64,000 nucleotides of DNA from the NCBI GenBank assembly GCA_000170815.1, contig ABCO01000008.1, forward strand, positions 1-64,000, written 5' to 3'. Below the pieces are notes generated by a model that worked only from the letters and a program-made list of their open reading frames with translations, did not search any database and was not told the origin of the DNA. Every line of letters begins with the position of its first letter. Position 1 is the first letter of the stretch. Positions 8,779 to 18,337 of this stretch are shown in pieces. The translations under genes and the position numbers were made by a program. This stretch comes from an unidentified eubacterium SCB49 (lineage in GTDB: Bacteria; Bacteroidota; Bacteroidia; Flavobacteriales; Flavobacteriaceae).

Positions 8779-9780
8779 ATGACAAGAAGGGAAATAATAA
8801 AACTATGTGGGGTATCAGGTTTAGCACTTACAATACAACAACCTTTATCACTCTTTGCTCAATTCGATAACAAAATGGAGAAAAAAAAATTTGAAGTAAT
8901 TATAATTGGCGGAAGTTATGCTGGACTGTCATCAGCAATGGCATTAGGACGTTCATTAAGAAAGACATTAATTATAGATGCTGGTAAACCTTGTAATAAA
9001 CAAACACCATATTCCCATAATTTTCTAACTCAAGATGGAAGAACACCAAAGGAAATTTCTGAAATTGGAAAAAATCAAGTTGCAAAATACAACACTGTAA
9101 AATTTTATAATGGACTTGCTGTTAGTGGAAAAAGAAGTAAAAACGGATTTGAAATTACGACTTTAAAAGGTGATATTTTTACGGCTAGCAAATTGATTAT
9201 TGCCACAGGAATTAAAGATCTAATGCCAGAAATAAATGGTTTTTCTGAATGTTGGGGAATATCTGTTGTGCATTGCCCTTATTGTCACGGTTACGAAATT
9301 CAAAATAAAAAAACCGCTGTAATAGCAAACGGAGAAAAAGCAATTCACCTTGTATCTTTAGTAAACAATTTAACAAAAGATATAACTTTAATCACCTCAG
9401 GAAATAAAGACTTTGATGAAATCAAACTCGAAAAATTAAAAAACAACAACATAAAAATTATAGATAAAGAAATTTCTGAAATAGAACATCATAATGGACA
9501 ATTAGAAAAAATTATATTTAAAGATGGAAGTATAGAGGATTTTGAATGTGCCTACGCTCCTATTCCATTTGAACAAAACTCAAATATCCCAAAAGAATTA
9601 GGTTGTGAGTTTACAGAAAATGGACATATTAAAGTAAATTTTATGCAAAAAACCACACAAGAAGGCATTTTTGCTTGTGGTGACAACAGCACAATGATGC
9701 GTTCTATTGCACTTGCGGTTTCAAGTGGAAATGTTTCAGGTGCTGTTATTAACAGTGAACTTACTGAAGAAAATTTTTGA
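8779..9780 (+). CDS. Thioredoxin-reductase-like flavoprotein
   Basis: This is a pyridine-nucleotide/FAD oxidoreductase of the small thioredoxin reductase type. The FAD-binding fold starts at about residue 37 (VIIIGGSYAGLSSA), the redox-active pair is in HCPYCHG (about 173-179), and the C-terminal FAD motif is GIFACGDN. It differs from classical TrxB in the residues around the CxxC, so the electron acceptor may not be thioredoxin. The first 30 residues carry RR followed by a hydrophobic stretch, resembling a Tat signal; the ATG at 8875 (MEKKKFEV) would give a plain cytosolic enzyme. It is divergent from the Fur-family gene and probably under its control. Confidence 0.85.
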   Translation: MTRREIIKLCGVSGLALTIQQPLSLFAQFDNKMEKKKFEVIIIGGSYAGLSSAMALGRSLRKTLIIDAGKPCNKQTPYSHNFLTQDGRTPKEISEIGKNQVAKYNTVKFYNGLAVSGKRSKNGFEITTLKGDIFTASKLIIATGIKDLMPEINGFSECWGISVVHCPYCHGYEIQNKKTAVIANGEKAIHLVSLVNNLTKDITLITSGNKDFDEIKLEKLKNNNIKIIDKEISEIEHHNGQLEKIIFKDGSIEDFECAYAPIPFEQNSNIPKELGCEFTENGHIKVNFMQKTTQEGIFACGDNSTMMRSIALAVSSGNVSGAVINSELTEENF

Positions 9781-10175
9781 TGCCCCGTTTTAAACAAAAA
9801 GCTCGTAATTTTAAACTTTAGGTATTGAAATGACAAAGTAATTAGATGATAATCTGAAGCTTTAAAAAAAAAGATCTAAACTTATTTATAATACAAGTAT
9901 TGTAAAAATTAAAATTTGAAAGTTTTAAATAGTAATAATATACAATTACAAAACATGTAAACGGTAAATAAAAATAAGTCTTTATAGCAATAAAACCTCT
10001 ACTGAGTTGTTTAAAAAAGAATTATAAAAAATATAATTAATGTATACATACAAATAAGATTACACTTACCTTTAGAACATAAAACACCATATTTGGTATA
10101 TAAATTATCCCATTAAATTTATTTTAGCCATATTTAAGGACAAGACATTTTAAAAACTAAATTAAATGGAAAAAA
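9781..10175. other. Gene-free AT-rich gap
   Basis: I see no coding sequence, RNA gene or strong hairpin in these 395 bases. The stretch is extremely AT-rich and separates two same-strand genes that are unlikely to be co-transcribed. Confidence 0.5.
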
Positions 10176-10928
10176 ATGTTTAGACATCAAGGCAAAAGCA
10201 GAACTTTAAAACACAATCTGCGAATTGCTACAATCTTGTCCTTTGTTGCTGGAATTGTGAATGTAACGGGATTTTTAGAATTTAAGCAATTGACTACAAA
10301 CGTAACAGGCCATTTCGCTCTTTTTATGAATGATGTTGCTCAATTTGAATTTTGGAAAGGGACAATTTATTTCCTTTATATTTTTTCTTTTCTCTTCGGT
10401 TCTTTTTCATCAAGTTTTCTAATCGAAAAATTTAAGGAAAATAAAAAACTTAATGTTTTTGTTTTACCAACTTTAATTGAATGTCTTCTTTTATTTTCAA
10501 TCGCTATTATAAGCAATTATGAAGTAATAAAATATCCTGATGTAATAGTTTGTATATTACTTTTTGCAACGGGACTTCAAAACTCTTTTGTGACAAAAAT
10601 TTCAAATGCTGTTGTAAGAACAACACATCTAACAGGGCTATTTACAGATTTAGGAATTGAGCTATCTCAACTCTTCTTTCCTAAATCTCATCCAAATAAA
10701 GAAAAAATAAAATCGATGATAAAACTACGAGTTTATATAATTTGTTTTTTCTTTTTCGGAGGAATAATAGGAGGATATCTATACTCTGGACTTGACTTAA
10801 AACTAAATACCCTCATTCTTGGTGCTATAATTTTATTAATAAGTCTATTTTATGATGATTTTAGATATAAATTAATTCGAGTAAACAGAAAATATAAACA
10901 AAGAAAAAAATATGGCACTCAACAATAG
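10176..10928 (+). CDS. DUF1275 (YoaK-type) membrane protein
   Basis: The protein has 250 residues and about six hydrophobic helices. The first helices carry the family's typical pattern FVAGIVNVTGF and TNVTGHFALF, and a middle helix carries TGLQNSFVTKISNAVVRTTHLTG. These Asn/Thr/Gly signatures define DUF1275, an inner-membrane family of unknown transport function. The C-terminus is a basic cytoplasmic tail (RKYKQRKK). No neighbour suggests a substrate. Family assignment is firm; function is unknown. Confidence 0.85.
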   Translation: MFRHQGKSRTLKHNLRIATILSFVAGIVNVTGFLEFKQLTTNVTGHFALFMNDVAQFEFWKGTIYFLYIFSFLFGSFSSSFLIEKFKENKKLNVFVLPTLIECLLLFSIAIISNYEVIKYPDVIVCILLFATGLQNSFVTKISNAVVRTTHLTGLFTDLGIELSQLFFPKSHPNKEKIKSMIKLRVYIICFFFFGGIIGGYLYSGLDLKLNTLILGAIILLISLFYDDFRYKLIRVNRKYKQRKKYGTQQ

Positions 10929-11085
10929 CTTCTATAAAAAATATTAATCATATTCTTAACACACACAACTAACCTCCACAACATAATTAGCTAATAAAAT
11001 ATTCCTGAAATGAGCCTTAGATTCTAAATTCATGCGATTTAGATTTTTAAAAAATATTTAGCCTATAAAAACAAAGAAACTATAG

Positions 11086-12051
11086 ATGAAGTTAAAGATT
11101 GATAAATTTGTTCTAAGCATAATTGGAACTATTTTAATAGCTTATTTTTTCCCTCAATGGGGCGTACAAGACAGTGAAATTCCTATCGACACAATTAGTG
11201 CGGTAGGAATTTCACTTATCTTCTTTTTTTACGGGCTTAAACTAAACCCAACACAACTAAAAACAGGACTCAAAAACTGGAAATTACACCTTTTAGTTCA
11301 AGGTGCTACATTTTTAATGTTCCCACTTCTCGTCTTATTATTTAGACCATTAATTCAAAGTGAAGAACAAGAAGTTATATGGCTTGCTTTCTTTTTCTTA
11401 GCTGCTTTACCTTCTACAGTATCATCATCTGTAGTTATGGTATCTATGGCTAAAGGAAATATCCCTGCAGCTATCTTTAACGCAAGTATCTCAGGGATTA
11501 TTGGAATTTTGATTACGCCACTTTGGATGGGCTTATTTGTAACAAATGAACAAACCGATTTTGATTTTACAGCCATCTATCTTAAACTCATTATCCAAAT
11601 TATTTTACCTGTATTATTAGGGCTTCTTTTACAGCGTTATCTAGGTGCTTTTGTACAAAAACATAGCAGCAAACTAACACTCTTTGATAAATCAATTATC
11701 TTATTAATCATTTATAAAAGTTTTGCAGTTTCCTTTAATGATCAAATTTTCACTGCAGTATCAATTTTAGATTTAGCAGTCATTTTTATAGGTGTTTTAT
11801 TCTTATTTGGTATTGCTTTTTGGCTAACAGGTTTTCTATCTAGAAAATTAAAATTTAACCTCAAAGATCAAATTACAGCTCAGTTTTGTGGCACTAAAAA
11901 ATCATTAGTTCACGGCACTGTTTTTTCTAAAATATTATTTGGAAACATTGCTTCTTTAGGTGTTATATTATTACCGCTTATGCTATTTCACGCCACACAA
12001 ATCTTAATTATCAGTATTATTGCTTCAAAAAAGAACAGACTTGATACCTAG
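11086..12051 (+). CDS. Bile acid:sodium symporter-like transporter (SBF-like)
   Basis: The 321-residue membrane protein has about ten hydrophobic segments. The segment with GISLIFFFYGLKLNP and the later LPSTVSSSVVMVSMAKGN and CGTKKSLVHGT match the SBF-like branch of the BASS/CPA fold, the prokaryotic relatives of bile-acid sodium symporters. The substrate is unknown; bacterial members carry diverse organic anions. It is a single gene, 157 bases after the DUF1275 gene and about 107 before an MFS transporter, without a terminator visible on either side. Confidence 0.82.
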   Translation: MKLKIDKFVLSIIGTILIAYFFPQWGVQDSEIPIDTISAVGISLIFFFYGLKLNPTQLKTGLKNWKLHLLVQGATFLMFPLLVLLFRPLIQSEEQEVIWLAFFFLAALPSTVSSSVVMVSMAKGNIPAAIFNASISGIIGILITPLWMGLFVTNEQTDFDFTAIYLKLIIQIILPVLLGLLLQRYLGAFVQKHSSKLTLFDKSIILLIIYKSFAVSFNDQIFTAVSILDLAVIFIGVLFLFGIAFWLTGFLSRKLKFNLKDQITAQFCGTKKSLVHGTVFSKILFGNIASLGVILLPLMLFHATQILIISIIASKKNRLDT

Positions 12052-12158
12052 AATTTAGATTATTCGTGAATTAAACGAAAAAAAAGAACCAAAAGTGGAA
12101 TTAAAAAATTAATATTGGGTAAACAAAAACACCTTTGTTTTTTATCTCCTCACAAAAA

Positions 12159-13322
12159 ATGAATTCTAATAACAAAAACAACATTTACATCATTACGGCT
12201 GTACTATTTTTAATAACAGCCTCTGTTAATATAGAAATGCCTCTTTTTAGGGTTTACACAGAAAACGAGAATTTTGGTGTAGGTATGGTTGGTTTTGCAT
12301 TTGCATCTTACATAGGAGGGCTACTCCCTACGGCACTGCTTTTGGGTGGTCTTTCAGATAAAATTGGAAAGAAAAAAGTATTATTAATTGCCTTACTGCT
12401 CTCTACTCTATCTGTATTAATTATTAGCATTTTCCCAAACTTGTATGTGTTATTTGTGTCAAGAATACTCGTAGGCTGTGCCGTGGCCTTATCTATTTCT
12501 ACAGGGAGTAGTTTTCTTTCTGAAATGTTCACAACACACAAAGAGACCAATTCATCAAATATAGTAGCATTATCAACTGCATTAGGTTTTGGAAGTGGTG
12601 CCTTATTTACGGGTATTTATTTAGCATTTTACACCACTTTAGTCCCATTAACATATTGGGTTGTACTAACACTCTCTGTCATTTTATTATTTATCACAAC
12701 GACCCTTCCGGAATCTAAATTTGATACCTCAAAAAAAATGATCAAACTTCCTTTATTTCCGAAAGGATCATTAAAATACAATATATCTGTTTCGCTATTT
12801 TGGGCAGCAACAGGAGTGGTTATTTCTATTATTCCTACACAAATATCAAAATTTGATTTAGGAGGATGGAGTGGTTTATCTTTATTTTTAATTAATGGTA
12901 CTGGGGCTTTTATATCACCTGTAGCCAAACGTTTTTCTGTAAGAAATTGTATGACTATCTCATATGTATTATTACCTATTGGTTTTGCTTCTTTAACCTA
13001 TGGTAGTATTTACGGCCAACTACCGTTTGTATTATCAGGCTGCTCTATTATCGGTATTGTCGCTTATGGTTTTGGTTATTTTGGAACCCTTAAGGGTGTC
13101 TCAGAACTTAATCCAGATGAGAAACCAAGAGTGGTTGCCGGTTATTTATTATATGGATATTTAGGGTTTGGGGTACCTAGTATTATATTAGGGTTAACTT
13201 CAGAAAAATTTGGGATTGAAAACTCTCTAATAAGCTACTTTATTTTTACAGTGGTTGTTATCGCTTTTTTACTTTTATCACATTTCAGAAAAACAAATAC
13301 CTCGAGGACGTTAATAAATTAA
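12159..13322 (+). CDS. MFS transporter
   Basis: With 387 residues and about twelve hydrophobic helices, this is a major facilitator. The loop between helices 2 and 3 carries GGLSDKIGKKKVLLIALLLS, the MFS motif A, and helix 4 has FVSRILVGCAVALSIS. It belongs to the drug/metabolite efflux-like group, but the substrate cannot be assigned. I start it at the ATG at 12159; an in-frame TTG at 12135 lies in a CACCTTTG stretch that looks like a -7 promoter element. No partner gene is adjacent. Confidence 0.85.
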   Translation: MNSNNKNNIYIITAVLFLITASVNIEMPLFRVYTENENFGVGMVGFAFASYIGGLLPTALLLGGLSDKIGKKKVLLIALLLSTLSVLIISIFPNLYVLFVSRILVGCAVALSISTGSSFLSEMFTTHKETNSSNIVALSTALGFGSGALFTGIYLAFYTTLVPLTYWVVLTLSVILLFITTTLPESKFDTSKKMIKLPLFPKGSLKYNISVSLFWAATGVVISIIPTQISKFDLGGWSGLSLFLINGTGAFISPVAKRFSVRNCMTISYVLLPIGFASLTYGSIYGQLPFVLSGCSIIGIVAYGFGYFGTLKGVSELNPDEKPRVVAGYLLYGYLGFGVPSIILGLTSEKFGIENSLISYFIFTVVVIAFLLLSHFRKTNTSRTLIN

Positions 13323-13606
13323 ACATGATTTTTTAATAAATAGGTCCACAATTCTATTCAGCAAAATGAAAAACAGATGAGGTGGTATTTTGGAGGAATA
13401 AAATATTCAAAAGAACATCATTGGTATCGAATAAACACTTCTTATTCATAATAACAAAGATTTAACACTTCTGTATCCTAATAATAAGGTGAAGACATTC
13501 TATTCGCTTTCAAAATTTTTATATTTGAAAAAACGAAAAAATTTAGGGTGTTTTCTAAAAAAAACACCTTATTCTAAACATTACCCCCTAAAAAAAACCA
13601 ATCCCC

Positions 13607-14305
13607 ATGAAAAAATCGATTTTATTTATCGCTTTAACTACAATCAGCATATTCACTTCTTGCCAAGACAAGCAAGAAAAGTCTGAAAAAGTGAACGAAA
13701 ATATAACTAAAATTAAAGCACAAAAAAAAGAATTAAAATTTACAAACGAGCAGTTTTATGACGCTGATGGAAATTTTTTAGAAGAAAAAGCGAAGGATGC
13801 TCTAATTGAAATGCTTGAATATCATAACTACCCAATTTTTGATGGTTTACGAGAAAAGATCTGGCTTACAGACTATAATAAAGGAGATTATGCAAATCTA
13901 GGCTTGGCCTCTATCATGTTTGTAAACAATGAAGAAGATCAATATATGTTGATGGATATATTTCTGTTACCAGGTCAAATGTTAGGAGAGCATATGCACT
14001 TTGCGGCTAAAAATAATCCTGCAAAACTAGAAGGATGGTTGGTAAGACACGGAAAAAGTTACATTGCAGGAATGGGAGAAAATAATCGTGATCAATTTCC
14101 GGAAGTAATCGTACCAGAAACACACTGGAGCGGAAAAGTAACGGCGAATCATATAGTAGAGGCAAACGAAGGTGATTTTGATCATTTGGCAATTGTTGAG
14201 TCTGCGCATTGGCAAATGGCAGGACCTGAAGGTGCCGTAATTACAGAAGTAGGTAATGTACATACTAATGAAGGAGTACGTAGATCTGATCCTGAAATGA
14301 ACTAA
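13607..14305 (+). CDS. Cupin-type lipoprotein
   Basis: A lipoprotein signal (MKKSILFIALTTISIFTSC, Cys19) is followed by a charged linker and a domain (about residues 60-225) with the cupin-like metal motif GEHMHF. This is embedded in a layout that resembles D-lyxose isomerase-type sugar cupins (PGQMLGEHMH, later EGWLVRHGKSYIAG and HLAIVESAHWQM). An envelope lipoprotein of this type is unusual, because the known isomerases are cytosolic. The aldo/keto reductase gene starts 15 bases downstream, so the pair may act on one carbohydrate-like substrate. A weak hairpin (13547-13567) and a TATATTTG element (13520-13527) lie upstream. Confidence 0.7.
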   Translation: MKKSILFIALTTISIFTSCQDKQEKSEKVNENITKIKAQKKELKFTNEQFYDADGNFLEEKAKDALIEMLEYHNYPIFDGLREKIWLTDYNKGDYANLGLASIMFVNNEEDQYMLMDIFLLPGQMLGEHMHFAAKNNPAKLEGWLVRHGKSYIAGMGENNRDQFPEVIVPETHWSGKVTANHIVEANEGDFDHLAIVESAHWQMAGPEGAVITEVGNVHTNEGVRRSDPEMN

Positions 14306-14320
14306 AACAACATTAAAATT

Positions 14321-15163
14321 ATGAAAGAATATTTTAAACTAAACAATAATATCAATATTCCAGCTATTGGCTTTGGTACTTGGCAAACCCCAGATGGTCA
14401 AACAGCTATTAATGCTATAAAAACAGCAATCGATGCGGGTTACAAACACATAGATGCTGCTGCCATTTACAAAAATGAAAAAGGGGTTGGTTTGGGTATC
14501 AAAGAAGCCAATATAGACCGTAAAGATCTTTTTGTTACAAGTAAAGTATGGAATGAACAACGTGGGTATGAAAACACTCTAAAGGCGTTTGACAATACAA
14601 TAAATGATTTACAGTTAGACTATCTTGATCTGTACCTAATTCATTGGCCTGCCGCTGCTCATCAATTTGAGAATTGGAAACAGCTTAACAATGATACTTG
14701 GAGCGCTATGGAAAAACTTTATAAAGACGGAAAGATTAAAGCCCTTGGAGTTAGTAATTTTATGGAACACCATTTAACCCCATTGTTGCAACACGCTACT
14801 ATAAAACCTACTGTAAATCAAATAGAATATCACCCAGGTTATATGCAACAAGACTGTGTACAATTTTGTAATGATAATAATATACAAGTCGAAGGATGGA
14901 GTCCATTAGGAAGAGGCGATGTATTTGACAATGAGGTTTTAAAGCAGCTAGCGCATAAATACAATAAAACGGTGGCACAGTTGAGTATACGTTGGGCTAT
15001 ACAAAACAACGTGATTCCTTTACCTAAATCTGTAACACCTAACAGGATAATTGAAAATTTTGAAGTTTCAGATTTTAATATTTCAGAAAGTGATATGGCA
15101 TTAATTAATAAAATAGACACAATTGCTAATTCTGGTTTACGTCCAGATTCTGTTTCATTTTAA
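14321..15163 (+). CDS. Aldo/keto reductase
   Basis: This 280-residue NADPH-dependent carbonyl reductase of the AKR barrel has the family motifs in order: GFGTWQ near the N-terminus, HIDAAAIYKNEKGVG with the catalytic Asp and Tyr, TSKVWN with the catalytic Lys, LIHWP with the catalytic His, KALGVSNF, and the C-terminal PLPKSV loop that binds the cofactor phosphate. It matches AKR5-type reductases (2,5-diketo-gluconate reductase-like). It lies 15 bases after the cupin lipoprotein gene and is probably co-transcribed with it. Confidence 0.93.
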   Translation: MKEYFKLNNNINIPAIGFGTWQTPDGQTAINAIKTAIDAGYKHIDAAAIYKNEKGVGLGIKEANIDRKDLFVTSKVWNEQRGYENTLKAFDNTINDLQLDYLDLYLIHWPAAAHQFENWKQLNNDTWSAMEKLYKDGKIKALGVSNFMEHHLTPLLQHATIKPTVNQIEYHPGYMQQDCVQFCNDNNIQVEGWSPLGRGDVFDNEVLKQLAHKYNKTVAQLSIRWAIQNNVIPLPKSVTPNRIIENFEVSDFNISESDMALINKIDTIANSGLRPDSVSF

Positions 15164-15199
15164 TTCCATTATCTTTATTAAAAGAAATCACTCTTAAGT

Positions 15200-15826
15200 A
15201 TGACAAATTATTTTATACTACTGTTATTAATAATAAACACGGGGCTGTCAGTTGCGCAAAACAATGAAAGCTTAAACCAAGAAACAAAAACCTTATTTGA
15301 ACTTCAAGTTAATACAGATAAATATATTGTTGAAGATGGTGAAGTTGTTGATATTAACGGAAAACTAAAAAACCCAAAAATAACCATCAAACAACTCGTT
15401 TATAAAAAGTTTAATGCTGGTAATCTCGAATTTAAATATCCTAGCAATTTTAGTTTTGAGGTTGAAAAAAGTGAAGGGTATAGCAACTGGACTTTAGATG
15501 GAAATAATTATGTTGTAATGATTTTTGATATTGATGGAGACTCTCAACTCACAGACATCATAGAGGAAATGATTTCACAATTTGGGAGAGAAAAATGTAG
15601 TACAAAAGAAATAGAAACTAACATTGGTGATAAACTCTTAAATGGTATAGAATTACTAGTTGAATTAGTAGGGCAAAAAACGGTAATCAACTTTTATCAA
15701 TATCACAGTTCAAATACAAATAATAAGTATATCGCTTTTCAAGACAATATCACAGAAGATGGTGAAGAAACTAAAGAAAGTGTTTTAACTTTAAAGATGA
15801 TTAGTGATAGTATTATATACAAATAA
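15200..15826 (+). CDS. Secreted hypothetical protein
   Basis: I recognise no family. A signal peptide of about 19 residues (ending SVAQ) precedes a 190-residue mature protein with alternating strands. The central FKYPSNFSFEVEKSEGYSNW segment and the later LTDIIEEMI helix recall small exported proteins that probe protein stability, but no assignment is justified. It starts 37 bases after the aldo/keto reductase and may be transcribed with it. There are two cysteine-containing segments but no clear catalytic motif. Confidence 0.65.
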   Translation: MTNYFILLLLIINTGLSVAQNNESLNQETKTLFELQVNTDKYIVEDGEVVDINGKLKNPKITIKQLVYKKFNAGNLEFKYPSNFSFEVEKSEGYSNWTLDGNNYVVMIFDIDGDSQLTDIIEEMISQFGREKCSTKEIETNIGDKLLNGIELLVELVGQKTVINFYQYHSSNTNNKYIAFQDNITEDGEETKESVLTLKMISDSIIYK

Positions 15827-15930
15827 TAACGCTTTACTTTCTACTAAAAAAGGTACAACTATTCTTACTATCCTGAGTATTAATTTATCACCTAAAACGA
15901 TAAAGTAACACATAAATACACTTTAAGATT

Positions 15931-17223
15931 ATGAGTAAAAAGATAAGCTTAAAAGATGCAATATCAATTGGGATAGGTGGTATGGTTGGCGGTGGTATTT
16001 TTGCTGTTTTAGGCCTTGCGGTTTCATTAGCAAAAGGAGGAACACCATTAGCTTTTTTGTTTGCAGGTATTATTGCACTACTTACTGCCTATTCATACGC
16101 TAAACTTTCAAAAAAATATCCTGAAAATGGTGGCACTGTAAAGTTTATTGAACAACAGTTTGGCTCTGGTATTTTTGCTGGTGGAATAAACAACTTACTT
16201 TGGGTGAGCTATATTGTTATGCTAGCCTTATACGCTTCTGCTTTTGGGTCTTATGGAGCAGAATTAATTTCTATAACAGGAGAAAAACAAATTGATGTTC
16301 GCATATTTCAAACTTCAATAATAAGCTTAGCGCTGCTTATTAATTATCTAAGTGTAAAACTTGTAAGCACCATAGAATCTACAGCCGTTGTTATAAAATT
16401 AATCATTCTTATTGGCTTTATTGCTGTTGGTTTTTACGGTTTAACAGTACATCCAGAAAATATAAACCAGTTGGCACCTAAAAACTGGGAAAAATCTATT
16501 TTACTCCTCTCTGGGGGTATGGTAATATTTGTTGCTTACGAAGGTTTTGAACTAATTGCTAATTCTATTTCTGACCTGAAAGACAGAGAGAAAAATACCG
16601 AGAAAGCATATTTCGGTGCTGTTGGCTTTGTCGTGGTTTTATACATATTAATAGCAATTGTCACCGTAGGCGCATTACCTTTTGATGAAATTTTAAATGC
16701 CAAAGACTATGTTTTAGCAAAAGCTGCAGAACCTACTTTAGGTCAAATAGGTTTTACCATAATTACAGTTACAGCTCTTATTTCTACTTTTTCTGCAATT
16801 AATGCTACTGTATTAGGCAGTGGTAGAGTAAATTATAATATTGCAGAAGACGGAGAGCTACCAATGTTTTTTTGCCATAAATTTTGGGGTAAACCAATAG
16901 GATTACTCATAACAGCCATACTATCAATTATTTTAGTAAATCTATTTAATTTACAAAGTATCTCAACAGCAGGAAGTGCAGGTTTTTTACTGATTTTTAC
17001 AATTGTCAATTTTATTGGGTTTAAAAAACACCAAGAACTACATTCAAATAAACATATTCATTTATTAGCTACCATCCTTTGTTTTATTGCTTTTTTAACT
17101 CTTATATTTCAACAGCTTACAGAAAATAAAACAGGTGTATTTACTGCCCTAGGTATTATTTTTTTAAGTTTTCTATTCGAATTAATTTATAAAAAAACTA
17201 CACAAAAGACTCCCCGTAAATAA
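15931..17223 (+). CDS. APC-superfamily amino acid permease
   Basis: This is a 430-residue transporter with about twelve helices. Helix 1 carries the APC substrate-binding signature AISIGIGGMVGGGIFAVLG, and helix 6 contains FVAYEGFELIAN, the YEGFE motif of the amino acid/polyamine/organocation group. The late segment SAINATVLGSGRVNYNIAEDGELP is typical of the YhdG/cationic amino acid branch. The substrate remains open. It is a single gene with its own leader; a perfect palindrome lies 70 bases after its stop. Confidence 0.88.
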   Translation: MSKKISLKDAISIGIGGMVGGGIFAVLGLAVSLAKGGTPLAFLFAGIIALLTAYSYAKLSKKYPENGGTVKFIEQQFGSGIFAGGINNLLWVSYIVMLALYASAFGSYGAELISITGEKQIDVRIFQTSIISLALLINYLSVKLVSTIESTAVVIKLIILIGFIAVGFYGLTVHPENINQLAPKNWEKSILLLSGGMVIFVAYEGFELIANSISDLKDREKNTEKAYFGAVGFVVVLYILIAIVTVGALPFDEILNAKDYVLAKAAEPTLGQIGFTIITVTALISTFSAINATVLGSGRVNYNIAEDGELPMFFCHKFWGKPIGLLITAILSIILVNLFNLQSISTAGSAGFLLIFTIVNFIGFKKHQELHSNKHIHLLATILCFIAFLTLIFQQLTENKTGVFTALGIIFLSFLFELIYKKTTQKTPRK

Positions 17224-17292
17224 TTGGTGAATACTAATCTTCATTTGTAAAATATACTTAAACCAAAGTTTAATCTTTTTAATAGGGATAGT

Positions 17293-17320
17293 TTATATTT
17301 GTTTATACAGACAAATATAA
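17293..17320. promoter_or_regulatory. 10-bp perfect palindrome with promoter elements
   Basis: The arms TTATATTTGT (17293-17302) and ACAAATATAA (17311-17320) are exact reverse complements with an 8-base loop. Each arm contains TATATTTG, a consensus Bacteroidota -7 element, one per strand. The rightward copy is 80 bases before the DUF2200 gene. It could be a promoter with an overlapping operator, a divergent promoter, or an RNA hairpin in the permease transcript. Confidence 0.5.
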
Positions 17321-17380
17321 GCTGAATATCAACATTTTACAGCATAACAGATCTAAGCAAGTAAAAGTAACCGCAAGACT

Positions 17381-17746
17381 ATGACAACCACACCCGAACA
17401 CGATGAGAGAATAGCCCAAATGACATTTGCAGGGGTATATCCACATTATGTAACAAAAGTGGAAAAAAAAGGCAGATCAGAAACAGAATTACTTGAGGTG
17501 ATAACCTGGTTAACTGGTTTTAGCCCCCATCAAATACAAGAACTCATAAAAGAAAAAGTTACTTTTAAAACATTCTTTAAAAAGGCAACACTAAATCCTA
17601 ATGCACATTTAATTAAAGGTGTGATTTGTGGGTATAGAATAGAAGATATTGAAACGCAATTAACTCGTGAAACTCGCTATTTAGATAAATTAGTAGATGA
17701 ATTGGCTAAAGGGCGTAAAATGGAAAAAATTTTGAGACAAGCGTAG
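17381..17746 (+). CDS. DUF2200 protein
   Basis: The 121-residue soluble protein matches the DUF2200 family over its whole length: an N-terminal [23 protein letters not shown], a central VITWLTGF, and a helical C-terminus rich in Lys, Glu and Arg. Family members are small cytosolic proteins of unknown function, often encoded alone or near stress genes. Downstream by about 50 bases is a DinB-like DUF1569 gene. The start is supported by the conserved N-terminal motif. Confidence 0.85.
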   Translation: MTTTPEHDERIAQMTFAGVYPHYVTKVEKKGRSETELLEVITWLTGFSPHQIQELIKEKVTFKTFFKKATLNPNAHLIKGVICGYRIEDIETQLTRETRYLDKLVDELAKGRKMEKILRQA

Positions 17747-17797
17747 CGCTTGCATTCTCTTTAAATTAACACCGAAATAGTATTAAATTTTACATTT

Positions 17798-18250
17798 ATG
17801 AAAGATATTTTTACAAAACAAGTTACAGACGAGGTCATCTCAAGAATTAACGCATTAGAGGTAACAACACAGCCCAATTGGGGCAAGATGAGTGTAGACC
17901 AAATGCTTGCACACTGTAACGTAACGTATGAAATGGTTTATGAAAACAAATATTCTAAGCCTATGGTTATAAAAAAATGGCTCATGAAAACTTTCATAAA
18001 AAACATTGTGGTAGGCGAAAAACCTTTTAAAAAAAATAGTAGAACAGCTCCAGAATTTGTCATGGCAGGAGATAAGGATTTTGAAGCTGAAAAAAACAGA
18101 CTTATAGCACATCTACAAAAAACACAAGAATTAGGTGGGGCCCATTTTGAAGGCAAAGAAAGTCTTTCTTTTGGACCATTAACTAAAAATGAGTGGAACA
18201 ATATGTTTTACAAGCATATAGACCATCATTTGACACAATTTAATGTGTAA
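17798..18250 (+). CDS. DUF1569 (DinB-like) protein
   Basis: The 150-residue protein has the four-helix layout of the DinB/YfiT-like superfamily. The first helix bears WGKMSVDQMLAHCNVTYE, with the first metal-ligand histidine, and the end carries NMFYKHIDHHLTQF, with the remaining histidines. These match DUF1569. Some relatives are metal-dependent thiol transferases, but a substrate cannot be given. A strong bidirectional terminator follows 37 bases after the stop. Confidence 0.85.
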   Translation: MKDIFTKQVTDEVISRINALEVTTQPNWGKMSVDQMLAHCNVTYEMVYENKYSKPMVIKKWLMKTFIKNIVVGEKPFKKNSRTAPEFVMAGDKDFEAEKNRLIAHLQKTQELGGAHFEGKESLSFGPLTKNEWNNMFYKHIDHHLTQFNV

Positions 18251-18282
18251 TTAAATGTATTGAGCTTACTATAAACGCACAA

Positions 18283-18315
18283 AAAAACCGTCTAACATTA
18301 TATTAGACGGTTTTT
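18283..18315. terminator. Bidirectional terminator
   Basis: Perfect arms CCGTCTAA and TTAGACGG flank a 7-base loop, with a run of A before and a run of T after, so the hairpin can end transcripts from both sides. It serves the DUF1569 gene on the plus strand and the small membrane gene on the minus strand. Confidence 0.9.
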
Positions 18316-18337
18316 AAATATCTACAATAAAAGCCTA

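Noticed and set aside
13547..13567. Hairpin GGTGTTTT / AAAACACC as a terminator
   Set aside because: It is only weakly GC-paired and has no T-run after it on the plus strand; it may be a leader hairpin instead.
13489..13686. Frame overlapping the start of the cupin lipoprotein
   Set aside because: The overlapping lipoprotein has a clear signal peptide and conserved domain; this frame is Lys-rich translation of an A-rich leader.
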